Assembly: GCF_000407545.1 (NCBI RefSeq)
Contig: NZ_ASWH01000001.1
Span: 2,247,501-2,311,500 of the forward strand
Direction of reading: 5' to 3'
Source: Enterococcus gilvus ATCC BAA-350
GTDB taxonomy: Bacteria; Bacillota; Bacilli; Lactobacillales; Enterococcaceae
DNA: 64,000 nt
The translations under genes were made by a program, and so were the position numbers. Positions 33,674-44,077 of this stretch are shown here, one piece after another. Positions within the stretch are counted from its first letter, which is position 1, and each line of letters opens with the position of its first letter. The notes below the pieces were generated by a model that worked only from the letters and a program-made list of their open reading frames with translations, made no database searches and was not told the origin of the DNA.

Positions 33674-34699
33674 CTAAAACTTTCTTATTTGTGTATTTAA
33701 AAGGTTCATTGCCTTATCCCAATTTGAAGATAAGTAGCCCCATAAATCCTGTGGAATGTTCTCAAGTGGTGTATCTGCGGGCATGAAACCGCCTTGGTAG
33801 ATAACTTGCATGATTTCATCAACGCTGATTTGATCTGTCATCATTAGATCAGCTACCGCACGCGGAACAATCGCCGGAATTTCTTCGTTACGTTCTGGTG
33901 CAAAATTAGTTTCCGGTTGAACAGTTTGATTTTGTGTAGGTTCAACAGGTTGCTTCGGTTCAATAGTTTGCGTCGATTGAGGTGTGCTTACTTCATTAAA
34001 GGCTTGAGCAATCTGTGCGTAATCGAACGGTAATTCATCCGCTAAACCGATTCGATTTTTTGCGTCCCAAGCTGGTCGATGGGTCGTATACATCATCCGT
34101 TGACCGCCAGTAGCTTTCTTGCTATTTGTTTTACTATCGGTAATCACAGTTGTTTTGTAGTTAGCAAAGAGAACCATATCCGCCCACTCTTTGACTAAAG
34201 GAGCTGCTTTCTTTTCGAGTTTTAATTCATATCGATCGAATGCTCCCATTTCATCGGGTTCTTCTTTTTTACGCAGCATTGCATGAGCAGTAACAACTAC
34301 ATTGATACCTAAATCAATAACTTCACTGAGCCTATTTAGTAAGGTTCCCATTTGTTCCGCTAATGCTACGAACTTTTTCCCATAACCTTCTGAATCAATG
34401 GCATTCCAACCATTTGTAGCCATTAAGTGACGTTTGCATAAATCTTCGGCCCAATCCATTGTGTCGATGACTAATGTCTGACAAGGCTTATTTTGCTTCA
34501 CAAAATCGACTTGTTGCATTAACATTTCCCAACTAGTTGGTCTAGGAAATCGTTTAACATCCATGTGTAACGTAGAATCCTCCGTATCAATAAACAAGGG
34601 ATGTGCAAACTGACTAGCAAAAGTTGATTTACCAATTCCCTCTACACCATACAAGACTACCTTTTGTGCTTTGGGTACTTTCCCAGTTATAATTTCCAT
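33674..34699 (-). CDS. Sak4-like RecA-fold single-strand annealing ATPase
   Basis: 341 residues. Walker A GVEGIGKST (about residue 19) and Walker B TLVIDTMDW (about 80). Then a VVVTAH sensor-like strand and a LVKEWADMVLFANY segment typical of the Sak4 (AAA_24) group. The C-terminal half is Gln/Pro/Thr-rich. Promotes homologous pairing of phage DNA with a single-strand binding partner. The ATG overlaps the upstream TAA (TAATG), with GGAG upstream. Confidence 0.88.
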   Translation of the reverse strand: MEIITGKVPKAQKVVLYGVEGIGKSTFASQFAHPLFIDTEDSTLHMDVKRFPRPTSWEMLMQQVDFVKQNKPCQTLVIDTMDWAEDLCKRHLMATNGWNAIDSEGYGKKFVALAEQMGTLLNRLSEVIDLGINVVVTAHAMLRKKEEPDEMGAFDRYELKLEKKAAPLVKEWADMVLFANYKTTVITDSKTNSKKATGGQRMMYTTHRPAWDAKNRIGLADELPFDYAQIAQAFNEVSTPQSTQTIEPKQPVEPTQNQTVQPETNFAPERNEEIPAIVPRAVADLMMTDQISVDEIMQVIYQGGFMPADTPLENIPQDLWGYLSSNWDKAMNLLNTQIRKF

Positions 34700-36003
34700 T
34701 AAAACGCTGCTCCTTTCCATGTTGAATTATTCGGTACTTCATTTATTGGTTCGATTGTTTCATTTTTGATCGCATAACCATCTTCGATGACGATTTCGCA
34801 TTCATCCCCCGTAGATACTCGAGTAGCGATGCCTTGCAAGTTCTCTTGCTCTAACCAGGTACCGAATTCTTCCAATGAGTTCATGTCCATCTGTTCCAAT
34901 TTATCCAATAGAATAAATCCGCAGTCTGGTTTCAATTTACGAACAATTGCCGTCGATACTTTTAACTGATCAGAGCCGCTCATGTTGTCCCACTGTTGGC
35001 CGTTATAGATCAATTCGCCATCTTTCACAGATAATCCCGGCAACGGTAACTCTGCTTTATCTAGTAGCTCCGCTTTTTGGTTACGGATTTCGTCAATGGT
35101 TGCGGTTAATTGATCATATTGATTGCGGTACTCTGCAGCATCTTCTTCGGCCTTATCCTTATCAAGATTCACACGAACACGGCGATTGATTTCATCGATT
35201 TCAGCAATATTACTTTCAAGTTCAGTGGTTGATTCATCTTGTAAGTCTTTAGCTGATTTCTGAGCCGTTTCTAGGTCTAACGATGTCTGATTATGTTTTG
35301 TTTCTAGTTCTAATAACTGCTGACGCATATTTTCGATCTGTTGGTGTTCCATTTCAAAACGTTGGCTAATTTCATTGACTTGCTGCCGTTTACGCTGATT
35401 TTCACCATTGCGTGCTAATATTTCCTGTTGTTGTGCCACTAACTCTGTGATGGAAACTAGTTCTTTTGGTGCATCAGGATAATACTGCATTTCTTTTGCG
35501 AACTTTTCTTTTTGATCTTTGATCTGACCAATTGTGTGACGCTTGTTGTATTCTTCTGTTTCAGCACGCTCTAATTCAAATAGTTGACCACCAACCCCAA
35601 TAATTTGTAACAAAGTCTGCGCTTTTTCTTTAGAAGTCGAATCCATAAATTTCGGTAAGTTAATTGCTAACTCTTCGACGAAACTATTTAATAAACTCTG
35701 TCCTCCTTTTTGTCCGCTGGGATCAGTGATTTTCAGATCTGAATTCTTCCCTTTGCGTTCAACAATCAATCCATTATTCATAGTTATACTAAGATGTGGG
35801 GGTGTCATCGAACCTTCACGATGAGCTTGACTAGGCTTGAACTTGTTCCCACCTAACGTCCAAGCAATCGCATCAAGTACGCTAGTTTTCCCTTGATTAT
35901 TGTTTCCACCTACAATTGTTAGCCCGTTGGGCGTAGGTTCAATCTTGACGGCTTTCACCCGCTTGACGTTTTCAATCTCAAGCTTGTTGATTTTCATTGC
36001 CAT
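34699..36003 (-). CDS. SMC/RecN-like coiled-coil ATPase
   Basis: 434 residues. N-terminal ATPase half with Walker A GGNNNQGKTS (about 33) followed by a long coiled coil (about 170-330). The C-terminal half has the ABC signature-like NMSGSDQLKV and Walker B FILLDKLEQMD. This is the SbcC/Rad50-type plan in short form. Acts on DNA ends or repair intermediates, most likely with the neighbouring Sak4-like protein. The ATG has GGAGAG upstream; an ATG two codons later is equally possible. Confidence 0.88.
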   Translation of the reverse strand: MAMKINKLEIENVKRVKAVKIEPTPNGLTIVGGNNNQGKTSVLDAIAWTLGGNKFKPSQAHREGSMTPPHLSITMNNGLIVERKGKNSDLKITDPSGQKGGQSLLNSFVEELAINLPKFMDSTSKEKAQTLLQIIGVGGQLFELERAETEEYNKRHTIGQIKDQKEKFAKEMQYYPDAPKELVSITELVAQQQEILARNGENQRKRQQVNEISQRFEMEHQQIENMRQQLLELETKHNQTSLDLETAQKSAKDLQDESTTELESNIAEIDEINRRVRVNLDKDKAEEDAAEYRNQYDQLTATIDEIRNQKAELLDKAELPLPGLSVKDGELIYNGQQWDNMSGSDQLKVSTAIVRKLKPDCGFILLDKLEQMDMNSLEEFGTWLEQENLQGIATRVSTGDECEIVIEDGYAIKNETIEPINEVPNNSTWKGAAF

Positions 36004-36033
36004 ATGCTTTACACTCTCCTTAGATAAACGTTT

Positions 36034-36828
36034 TTATTTGCTTACTTCGGGTGCGACCGAGGTAGGCTTTTTTTGTGCGATCAATTGGCCATCTTTTGAG
36101 AAATACTGCTCTGATCGGTGGCCATTAATAATTGTTGTCGTCAGTATCAACGTAACTTCACGTGATTCAACGGTGAATGACGGTTGTATCAATTCTTTCA
36201 TGGTTGATTCCTCCTTCTTCTTAGGAATATGTGCAAAACGAGCATCGTTAAATCGATTCATTGATTCTTTCGCCTTTATACTAGTTGTTCCCTTTTTCGG
36301 CTTTTCTAATACCCCCTCTTTCCTTAAACGATTAATTTTTCCAACGATTTGTTCAAATGTTCGATTACATAGTCGGCCGAGTTCTGCATGATTACAGCAA
36401 AATCCATTTTCATCAAAATTAATATTTACCAATAAAATATCTACTTCTTTTTGAGTCCAATTTCTCTGAACGGCTGTCTGTCTCAGCTTTCCAATTTTTT
36501 TCATTCGTGCAATTCGACCTGCTATAGATTGTCCCGAACGATCAAGGCTATCTCCTATCTCTTTATAAGTCGCACCTTTTTTGTACATCGCAATAATTCT
36601 TTTATCGTCATTTTCAGTAAATCTTCGACCTCTAGGATCAAACGATTTACTAAAGTCAGTTGGCGGAAACTGCCCATCTCTACGTAATTTATATATTTTT
36701 ACATCTACTGACTTTGCTGATCGCCCTAGCTTTTTCGCTAACTGTTCGACATTCAACACAACATTAGTCTCCGCAAGCAAAGCGTTCTTCTTTAAATATT
36801 GAATCTCTTTAGTAGTCCAGTTTTTCAC
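36034..36828 (-). CDS. Triple SANT/Myb-like HTH regulator
   Basis: 264 residues with three helix-turn-helix repeats: WTTKEIQYLKKN...VEQLAKKLGRSAKSVDVKI (about 5-50); FTENDDKRIIAMYKKGATYKEIGDSLDRSGQSIAGRI (about 70-110); and WTQKEVDILLVNI...HAELGRLCNRTFEQIVGKI (about 122-170). A variable C-terminal tail follows. Three DNA-binding repeats suggest sequence-specific binding to repeated sites. The start is GTG after GGGAGG. It follows small early genes and precedes the ATPase gene. Confidence 0.78.
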   Translation of the reverse strand: MKNWTTKEIQYLKKNALLAETNVVLNVEQLAKKLGRSAKSVDVKIYKLRRDGQFPPTDFSKSFDPRGRRFTENDDKRIIAMYKKGATYKEIGDSLDRSGQSIAGRIARMKKIGKLRQTAVQRNWTQKEVDILLVNINFDENGFCCNHAELGRLCNRTFEQIVGKINRLRKEGVLEKPKKGTTSIKAKESMNRFNDARFAHIPKKKEESTMKELIQPSFTVESREVTLILTTTIINGHRSEQYFSKDGQLIAQKKPTSVAPEVSK

Positions 36829-36833
36829 AGAAA

Positions 36834-37016
36834 TCACCTCCCGTTAGCTCTGCTTCGCAGATCAAACTCAAATTCCTCAGTCAACAGGAGATTCCCTCCC
36901 ACACCAGCAATGAGTAATATTTTGATCCATACCGGTATGAATCCAGTAGTTGCGGCACCAACTCCAATCATGGCCATAAGAAGAGTTAAACGTCGTATCC
37001 AATAGATTTTTTTCAT
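36834..37016 (-). CDS. Small membrane protein
   Basis: 60 residues with one or two hydrophobic stretches (about 9-42: LTLLMAMIGVGAATTGFIPVWIKILLIAGVGGNLL is a continuous hydrophobic core of two short helices) between basic ends. The start overlaps the stop of the upstream gene by 4 bases. Function unknown; perhaps an envelope-acting early protein. Confidence 0.7.
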   Translation of the reverse strand: MKKIYWIRRLTLLMAMIGVGAATTGFIPVWIKILLIAGVGGNLLLTEEFEFDLRSRANGR

Positions 37017-37315
37017 GCCGATCTCTCCTTTAAAACTTCTTTTGGTGATACTTTTTTAGTCCTATATTTGTTCTCATCTTTCCATCGTAGAAACCAGATG
37101 AATGTATGGACATGAATGAAAGTCGTAGAATGACCGGGTTTAAGAATCCCTTCTTTGAATTCTTCGATATCTTCCATTTCTTTGCAGTAGTCGATTAATG
37201 TTGTTTTAGACATTCCGTGGAACATTTTTAAAATTAAGCCCTGTCGATACCAATCATCAGGATCTGCAACCTTTTCAGCCGATTCAATCAACTGTTTTAA
37301 AGTAGGCTTCTTCAT
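37013..37315 (-). CDS. Small phage protein
   Basis: 100 residues from the ATG at 37315, which has GGAGGTGG 5 bases upstream. Mixed helical, Lys- and Glu-rich, with FIHVHTFIWFLRWKDE near the C terminus. Coupled by overlap to the small membrane gene. Not recognised. Confidence 0.7.
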   Translation of the reverse strand: MKKPTLKQLIESAEKVADPDDWYRQGLILKMFHGMSKTTLIDYCKEMEDIEEFKEGILKPGHSTTFIHVHTFIWFLRWKDENKYRTKKVSPKEVLKERSA

Positions 37316-37327
37316 GACTTCCACCTC

Positions 37328-38074
37328 CTAAAAATTGTCGTTCCATACTTTATGTTTGATCGCAAAATCCTTCACTACGGATAAGTAAATTTCGACCAAT
37401 TTCTTATCATCTGCAATTGCATCAACTTGATTCAACTTGTCACGTTTGGATTTGCACACACCTTCATCAGCCATGCGACGACGCTTATTGGTTACACGCT
37501 GAGAAAGGTTCGCTCCTGCTCGACGTTCTACTTCTTTGTAAATTTCGTTACGAACAGTTCTATGAGCTTCCCCACCACCTTGGACACGTACAACCTGATT
37601 CACTAACGAATTGGCATTTTTTCGCCAATCACGTGTGTTCAACGATACTATCTCTGACACGCTGTCGATTTTCGTTTCTAACTGCTTAGTAGCCAGTTCC
37701 TGTGAAGCTAACTGATTGACTACACTATTCATGAATTGAAGTTCCGGACTAAGATTAGACGTATCTAATTGCTGCTTGAGGTGACTCTCCATTTGATTAA
37801 AACGTTCAATATAAGCGACCGCGAATTGTGTTCCTTTTGCTCCAGTCATTCGTGTGCTGTATAACTCGCATCCTTTTTTTGTGCAATCAAAGCAAGGTAA
37901 TTCCTTATTTTGAGAATTGAAATACGTTGATTCAATGAAATAATTGGACAGCGCAATTTTGCTCTCTCCTAATTGATTGATGATATTTCGAATATCACGT
38001 AGCACCTCTTTGTGATCACGCTTGACCATCCCTGCTACTTCCACACTGTTAATTGTTTGTTCAAGTTGATTCAT
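37328..38074 (-). CDS. Rha/ORF6C-type phage regulatory protein
   Basis: 248 residues. The N-terminal Rha-like domain is clear (VEVAGMVKRDHKEVLRDIRNII, ...YFNSQNKELPCFDCTKKGCELY). The C-terminal ORF6C domain covers WRKNANSLVNQVVRVQGGGEAHRTVRNEIYKEVERRAG. A coiled linker joins them. Such proteins are early regulators or antirepressor-like factors. AGGAGG precedes the ATG. It follows the Cro-like gene. Confidence 0.9.
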   Translation of the reverse strand: MNQLEQTINSVEVAGMVKRDHKEVLRDIRNIINQLGESKIALSNYFIESTYFNSQNKELPCFDCTKKGCELYSTRMTGAKGTQFAVAYIERFNQMESHLKQQLDTSNLSPELQFMNSVVNQLASQELATKQLETKIDSVSEIVSLNTRDWRKNANSLVNQVVRVQGGGEAHRTVRNEIYKEVERRAGANLSQRVTNKRRRMADEGVCKSKRDKLNQVDAIADDKKLVEIYLSVVKDFAIKHKVWNDNF

Positions 38075-38085
38075 TCGGTTTCCTC

Positions 38086-38277
38086 CTATCTAATTTTGTA
38101 AAAGTCGATAATAGCCAAAAGTGTTTCGTGGGCTTTTCTACTTTGATTCTTACCGGATAAGTAATCGTTTAAATCTTGTCTCGGAAGATTGAAATATGTC
38201 GCTACACTGATTAACGAAATACCTTTTTGTTCAAAATAGTCTCGAATCTTTTGACGACTTACTGCTGTGTCAGGCAT
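38086..38277 (-). CDS. Cro-like HTH repressor
   Basis: 63 residues with a helix-turn-helix (SLISVATYFNLPRQDLNDYL, about 17-40). First gene leftward from the divergent operator region and so the lytic repressor by position. AGGAGGGG precedes the ATG. It lacks a C-terminal dimerisation domain, as is usual for Cro. Confidence 0.85.
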   Translation of the reverse strand: MPDTAVSRQKIRDYFEQKGISLISVATYFNLPRQDLNDYLSGKNQSRKAHETLLAIIDFYKIR

Positions 38278-38565
38278 GGTGTCCCCTCCTTTCTTACTTA
38301 AATTGTAAGTTGATTACACAGAAAGTATAAATATCCATTGACTTTATTGACCCATTCGGATACTATAAGGGTATAGAAAATAAGCCACAACATCACACTT
38401 AATTTCTGCAAAGAGTCGCCAAACAAAATGCAATACAATGTGATTTTTGGTTTGCAATCTATAAAATTAACTTACAAGAAGAGTATAACCCGATTGGGTA
38501 ATTATTTCAATGGTTTAATTGCCTTTTTGTAGACTTTTTTTGTAAAAAACTAGGAGAATGCCTTT
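38278..38565. promoter_or_regulatory. Divergent lysogeny control region
   Basis: A 288-base gap between the Cro-like and CI-like genes. A good + strand promoter is TTGACT (38338-38343), 17-base spacer, TACTAT (38361-38366). Repeated candidate operators occur as TTGTAAGTT (38303-38311) and its inverse AACTTACAA (38469-38477), plus ATCACA/TGTGAT. A leftward promoter must overlap but its boxes are weaker (TATACT). The + transcript would have a leader near 200 bases. Confidence 0.7.
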
Positions 38566-38934
38566 ATGACAACGTTTAATAGAATCCAACTCTTAGCCAA
38601 ACAGCAAGGAAAAAGCCTAAAACAATTAGCTAGGGAATTAAATTTCGGAGAAAGCACTATCTATAAATGGAAAACTCAATCACCTAAAATGGAATATCTC
38701 ATTAAAGTAGCAGAAAAATTAAATACAACAACGGATTTTCTTCTCGGAAAAACTGACAATCCAAATACTAAAGAAACTCTTTTAAATGAGGAAGAGAATG
38801 ATCTACTAGCCGCTTTCCGTCTTGAGAGTGAAGACTTAACTGATGAGGAAAAGAAAAAATTTAACAACTCCCTAAAAGGAATGATGAAAGTTGCTCGCGG
38901 ATTGCTGAATGATGATTCTAAATGGAAGGAATAG
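38566..38934 (+). CDS. CI-like phage repressor
   Basis: 122 residues. The HTH (KQLARELNFGESTIYKWKTQSPKMEYLIKVAEKL, about 17-52) is typical of XRE family repressors, and TTDFLLGKTDNP follows directly. The C terminus is helical and charged, without an S24 peptidase domain. It would need a protease such as the downstream ImmA-like protein for inactivation. AGGAG precedes the ATG. The first gene of the lysogeny operon. Confidence 0.9.
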   Translation: MTTFNRIQLLAKQQGKSLKQLARELNFGESTIYKWKTQSPKMEYLIKVAEKLNTTTDFLLGKTDNPNTKETLLNEEENDLLAAFRLESEDLTDEEKKKFNNSLKGMMKVARGLLNDDSKWKE

Positions 38935-38948
38935 TGTGGTGACAGCCT

Positions 38949-39887
38949 ATGACCAAATTCGAATATCAACATGTTTTTTCTGACGAATATAATGAATATC
39001 TAAAAAAAGCAGAAGAATTACTCTTTGCTATATCGATTCAGTTTAATAAGTCCATTGATAAGCTTCGGTATGATGACATAATCAATTATTTCCGAATCAA
39101 TTTTAATGTATACTTTGCATTTTTTGAAGCTGATCCAACAGAATTGTATGGAGACGAAGGATGGCCCAAGACTCAGCCTGACAGTTCTTGGATTAAATAC
39201 AAAGATACGATTCAAGGCTCTGACTTTTGCTTTTTAGATTCAGAAATTGTAGATCGAATCTCTGGTGTCACTATTCCTGAAGGCAACCGTACTCTTATCT
39301 TAATTAATCAGGATCGTGTTTATCCTAGAATCGTGTTTACAATTTTGCATGAACTATGTCACTTTTATTTTCATATAAGAGATAAAGACAAGAAACAAGC
39401 ATTCGTTTCGCTAACAAATGATCAGATTGATGGTCAATACTCTGAGGAACTAATTCCTTTTGAGAACGAAGCGAATATTATCGGTTCTATTCTTTTTTGC
39501 CCAGGAGAGCGTCTTGAATACATGTTAGTTAAAAAATATACATTTAAGGACTTGTGCCGAAACACTGGTATGAGTGAGCCGGCTATGCATAATAGATTAC
39601 TTAATTATATTGAGCATGCTTTGAGATTACCTTTTCGATTAGCATTAAATTATGTATTGAAATTCCGAGCCGAAGATCCCAAAACACGTCAAATCCTTAG
39701 ATATAAGGTTCAACAGCAAATTGATCAACGAGCTGCAAACAAAGAAACTGAAACTTTAATCAAAATTCAATCCGCATATGTTGACAAGTTAAAGGACAGT
39801 AGTTTTTGGGGAGAGATTGTTGAAGAATTAGGTTTTTCTGATGACCAAATAGACAATTCTGAAGATGATGATTTTCCGAATATATAA
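38949..39887 (+). CDS. ImmA/IrrE-family metallopeptidase
   Basis: 312 residues. Zinc motif HELCH (His134-His138) is followed by a downstream acidic residue (FENEANIIGS, around 178-187), the ImmA/IrrE layout. The C-terminal half is helical. Together with the CI-like gene it forms a repressor-antirepressor pair that lifts repression after DNA damage. The start codon follows the repressor gene by 14 bases. Confidence 0.9.
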   Translation: MTKFEYQHVFSDEYNEYLKKAEELLFAISIQFNKSIDKLRYDDIINYFRINFNVYFAFFEADPTELYGDEGWPKTQPDSSWIKYKDTIQGSDFCFLDSEIVDRISGVTIPEGNRTLILINQDRVYPRIVFTILHELCHFYFHIRDKDKKQAFVSLTNDQIDGQYSEELIPFENEANIIGSILFCPGERLEYMLVKKYTFKDLCRNTGMSEPAMHNRLLNYIEHALRLPFRLALNYVLKFRAEDPKTRQILRYKVQQQIDQRAANKETETLIKIQSAYVDKLKDSSFWGEIVEELGFSDDQIDNSEDDDFPNI

Positions 39888-39889
39888 AA

Positions 39890-39957
39890 AACACGATCCC
39901 ACCCCGCCAAGAGTTAGATCGTGTTGAAATAAGTTACCTATGGGTATAGGCTTATTT
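39890..39957 (+). terminator. Two hairpins behind the repressor operon
   Basis: Hairpin 1: AACACGATC/GATCGTGTT (39890-39925). Hairpin 2: AAATAAG/CTTATTT with an inner CCTAT/ATAGG (39927-39957). Neither has a long T-run, so the terminator assignment is tentative; they may be RNA processing or integrase control sites ahead of the integrase gene. Confidence 0.45.
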
Positions 39958-39996
39958 AGTTGTACCTATTATACCAAATGATAGGAGGAAATAACA

Positions 39997-41136
39997 ATGT
40001 GGGTTGAACAAACCAAAGACGGCCGATTCAAATATATTGAGCGCTACACTGATCCCTATACCGAAAAGACTCGTAAGAAGTCCACCACTCTTACTAGTGA
40101 ATCGCCGCAAGCTTGGAAGAAAGCTCAGAAAATTATAGATAAGAAAATTCAAACTGCCCTTGAGGATTACGATAAATCCGACATTTCTTTTGGAAAGCTT
40201 TATGCAGAATGGTTTAAATACTATAAGCAACACGTAAAGCGGACCAGCTATCTGAAGGTTCCACTAATGATGAAACACGTTTCGAAACATATCAGCGACG
40301 ACACGATCGTCCGGAACATTGACGAATCCCTTATTTATAAAATTATCGAGGATATGTATACGTTTGGTGAATTGTCGTTAAACTATACAAAGCAAACAAA
40401 GACAACACTATCTGTCATGCTTAATTATGCGGTGGAAAAAAATTACATTACACGAAATCCCGCCTTGTCTGTTAAAATTCAACCAAAAAAAGTCGAAGAA
40501 GATAAGAGAAAACTCGCTATGGATAAGAAATATCTGGAGAAAGAAGAAATCGACAAAATACTAAAACAGCTTTACTCAAATCCACGCAGAAAGCTCCACG
40601 GTATTATTGCAGAATTTTTGTACTTAACTGGCTTGAGGTACGGGGAATTAATAGCGTTACAAATGAAGGACTATAAAGATGGAACAATATCCATTAACGG
40701 CACATTAGATTATTCCTTTGTCAAAATGGACGATGCTGTGAAGACGACACCTAAAAATTCTTATTCACGTCGCGAGGTTCAATTGTCTGATCGTGCCAAG
40801 GAATTAATCGATGAACTCATCGCCGACAACATCCTTTCTGGTAGAGGGAATGAAGCCGAGGACTACATTTTTGTCTCTTCGAACGATACTCCTCTGACTC
40901 TGCATGCATTCAACGCTGTACTTCATAAAGTAGAAGAAGAATTAGAGTTAGAGAAGAGTTTATCCTCGCATATTTTTAGGCATAGCCACGTTTCGCTGCT
41001 ATCCGAGCTAGGCGTTCCTTTGAAAGCGATCATGGAGCGGGTAGGGCATTCTGATGCGAATACGACACTGTCAATTTACAATCACGTAACCAAAAAGTCA
41101 AAGCAGCAAGTCATAGACAAACTAAACAGCCTTTGA
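39997..41136 (+). CDS. int: Tyrosine integrase
   Basis: 379 residues. N-terminal arm-binding part (WVEQTKDGRFKYIERYTDPYTEK), SAM-like core-binding region (about 60-165) and catalytic domain. Catalytic residues visible: Arg214 in TGLRYGE, His325 and Arg328 in HIFRHSH, the GHSDANTT segment and Tyr361 in SIYNHV. It integrates and excises prophage 1. AGGAGG precedes the ATG. It is the outermost prophage gene, facing groEL. Confidence 0.95.
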   Translation: MWVEQTKDGRFKYIERYTDPYTEKTRKKSTTLTSESPQAWKKAQKIIDKKIQTALEDYDKSDISFGKLYAEWFKYYKQHVKRTSYLKVPLMMKHVSKHISDDTIVRNIDESLIYKIIEDMYTFGELSLNYTKQTKTTLSVMLNYAVEKNYITRNPALSVKIQPKKVEEDKRKLAMDKKYLEKEEIDKILKQLYSNPRRKLHGIIAEFLYLTGLRYGELIALQMKDYKDGTISINGTLDYSFVKMDDAVKTTPKNSYSRREVQLSDRAKELIDELIADNILSGRGNEAEDYIFVSSNDTPLTLHAFNAVLHKVEEELELEKSLSSHIFRHSHVSLLSELGVPLKAIMERVGHSDANTTLSIYNHVTKKSKQQVIDKLNSL

Positions 41137-41190
41137 TATTCCTGCCCCTTCCTTGCCCCTTTAGTATAGAATCTAATACAAAAAGAAGAA
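41137..41190. other. Probable attachment-site neighbourhood of prophage 1
   Basis: The segment after the integrase stop holds the imperfect direct repeat TGCCCCTTCC / TTGCCCCTTT, typical of arm-type sites next to an att core. The host groEL terminator begins at 41192. The actual core cannot be named because no copy of it was found by eye in the left end of the window (1-1143). Confidence 0.4.
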
Positions 41191-41191
41191 A

Positions 41192-41213
41192 GAACCCTTA
41201 TAATAAAGGGCTC
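41192..41213 (-). terminator. groEL terminator
   Basis: The - strand stem GAGCCCTT/AAGGGTTC with loop TATTAT is followed by TTTCTTCTTTTTG. Placed 12 bases behind the groEL stop, with the prophage starting just beyond it. Confidence 0.75.
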
Positions 41214-41224
41214 TTTCAGTGTTT

Positions 41225-42865
<1,641 letters not shown>

Positions 42866-42875
42866 TCATTATTTT

Positions 42876-43160
42876 TTATTCAACGATTGCCATAATATCT
42901 TTTGCAGCGATAATCAAGAATTCACTGCCGTCATATTTTACTTCTGTACCTGCATATTTTTCAAACATTACCATATCACCAACAGCTACTGGCATTGGAC
43001 TCTTTTGACCGTTTTCCAGCACATTGCCTTCACCGACAGCTACGACTTTAGCAGTTTGTGGTTTTTCTTTTGCTGCAGAAGCTAAGACTAGGCCTCCAAC
43101 TGTTTTTTCTTCTTCTTGAGTAACTTCAAGAATGACACGATCACCTAATGGTTTTAACAC
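42876..43160 (-). CDS. groS: Co-chaperonin GroES (Hsp10)
   Basis: 94 residues from the GTG start at 43160, the normal length; GGAGGG lies 8 bases before it. [12 protein letters not shown] at the N terminus and the mobile loop region ([12 protein letters not shown]) are conserved. It caps GroEL and is 22 bases upstream of groL. Confidence 0.97.
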   Translation of the reverse strand: MLKPLGDRVILEVTQEEEKTVGGLVLASAAKEKPQTAKVVAVGEGNVLENGQKSPMPVAVGDMVMFEKYAGTEVKYDGSEFLIIAAKDIMAIVE

Positions 43161-43197
43161 GATAAATCCCTCCAACTAGTAATGAATTTTCAAGTCG

Positions 43198-43264
43198 TTA
43201 GCACTCGATAGATAAGAGTGCTAACTCACAATTCTTATCATACCATTTTTGTTTCTTTTTGCAA
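43198..43264 (-). promoter_or_regulatory. groESL promoter with CIRCE operator (HrcA site)
   Basis: The palindrome TTAGCACTC, nine bases, GAGTGCTAA (43198-43224) is a perfect CIRCE element. Upstream on the - strand lies a sigma-A promoter, TTGCAA (43259-43264), 16-base spacer, TATGAT (43237-43242). HrcA bound to CIRCE would repress groES-groEL until heat shock. Confidence 0.95.
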
Positions 43265-43356
43265 GTCCTTCGTTTCTTTTTTTGATTTTTCCTGCACTAA
43301 GTTTTTTGAGAACTATGGTATACTTGGGAACAATAAATGGTTAGAAAGGAAGTTCA

Positions 43357-44001
43357 ATGAACGAAAAAAAATATAGTTTCATTACGATTTTTACTTATGG
43401 ATTGGTGCTGTTTTCACCTTTGATTTTCCAACGCGTACTCCAAGCAAATTCTTCACAACTCATTCAGTTAACAACGCTCGCTTATTTTCTTGGCGCAGCT
43501 TTGATGGTTGTTTATCGTTTTAAATCAAACATCTTCGGATTAGAAGGTACGCGAAAAAGTGTACTGATCTCCATTTTAATTGGTATTTTGGGTGTCCCTG
43601 CTTCCCTGCTCTTGCAAATGGTCATTTTACAAATTGAGCAGCGCTTCTTGGGACAATCGATTGCTTCACAGAATACACAAAATATCGTTCAACTGATCAT
43701 GAACAATATGATTTTTATCCTGGCGACAACTATCGCCGGCCCAATCATGGAAGAATTTGTTTTTCGTCGTGCAATTTTTGGTTCGCTAGAAAAGAGATTC
43801 GGCTTTTTCCTGCCGGCACTTCTCAGCTCTGTCCTTTTTGCCTTTGCTCACAACGATGGGCATTATCTGCTATATGCAGGTTTAGGGTTCCTTTTCTGTG
43901 GAATGTATCGCTATAGCGGACGCATTTGGACTTCTATGATTACCCATGTTGGGATGAATCTGCTCGTTATTTTGACCCAGCTTGCCCTACACGCTAATTA
44001 A
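43357..44001 (+). CDS. CPBP-family intramembrane protease
   Basis: 214 residues with six or more membrane helices. The family motif EEFVFRR (EExxxR, about 129-135) and later FAFAHNDGH (FxxxH) carry the catalytic Glu and His. The ending WTSMITHVGMN fits the third motif. Family members cleave membrane substrates or modify bacteriocin immunity. GGAAG precedes the ATG. Divergent from groESL. Confidence 0.92.
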   Translation: MNEKKYSFITIFTYGLVLFSPLIFQRVLQANSSQLIQLTTLAYFLGAALMVVYRFKSNIFGLEGTRKSVLISILIGILGVPASLLLQMVILQIEQRFLGQSIASQNTQNIVQLIMNNMIFILATTIAGPIMEEFVFRRAIFGSLEKRFGFFLPALLSSVLFAFAHNDGHYLLYAGLGFLFCGMYRYSGRIWTSMITHVGMNLLVILTQLALHAN

Positions 44002-44030
44002 ATCTGAAACGAATCTTTTGCCTTTTTATA

Positions 44031-44077
44031 AAAACCTCCTTAGACTGAATGTACAATCACTCTAAGGAGGTTTTTTA
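44031..44077 (+). terminator. Terminator-like hairpin that encloses the next gene's ribosome site
   Basis: AACCTCCTTAGA (44033-44044) pairs perfectly with TCTAAGGAGGTT (44061-44072), extended by AA/TT, with a 16-base loop and six T. The 3' arm contains the AAGGAGG ribosome site of the gene starting at 44078 (7-base spacing). It would terminate readthrough from the CPBP gene and hide the next ribosome site. Confidence 0.7.

Noticed and set aside
38676..38972. 98-codon - strand ORF
   Set aside because: Antisense to the CI-like repressor and its downstream gene start; no ribosome site.
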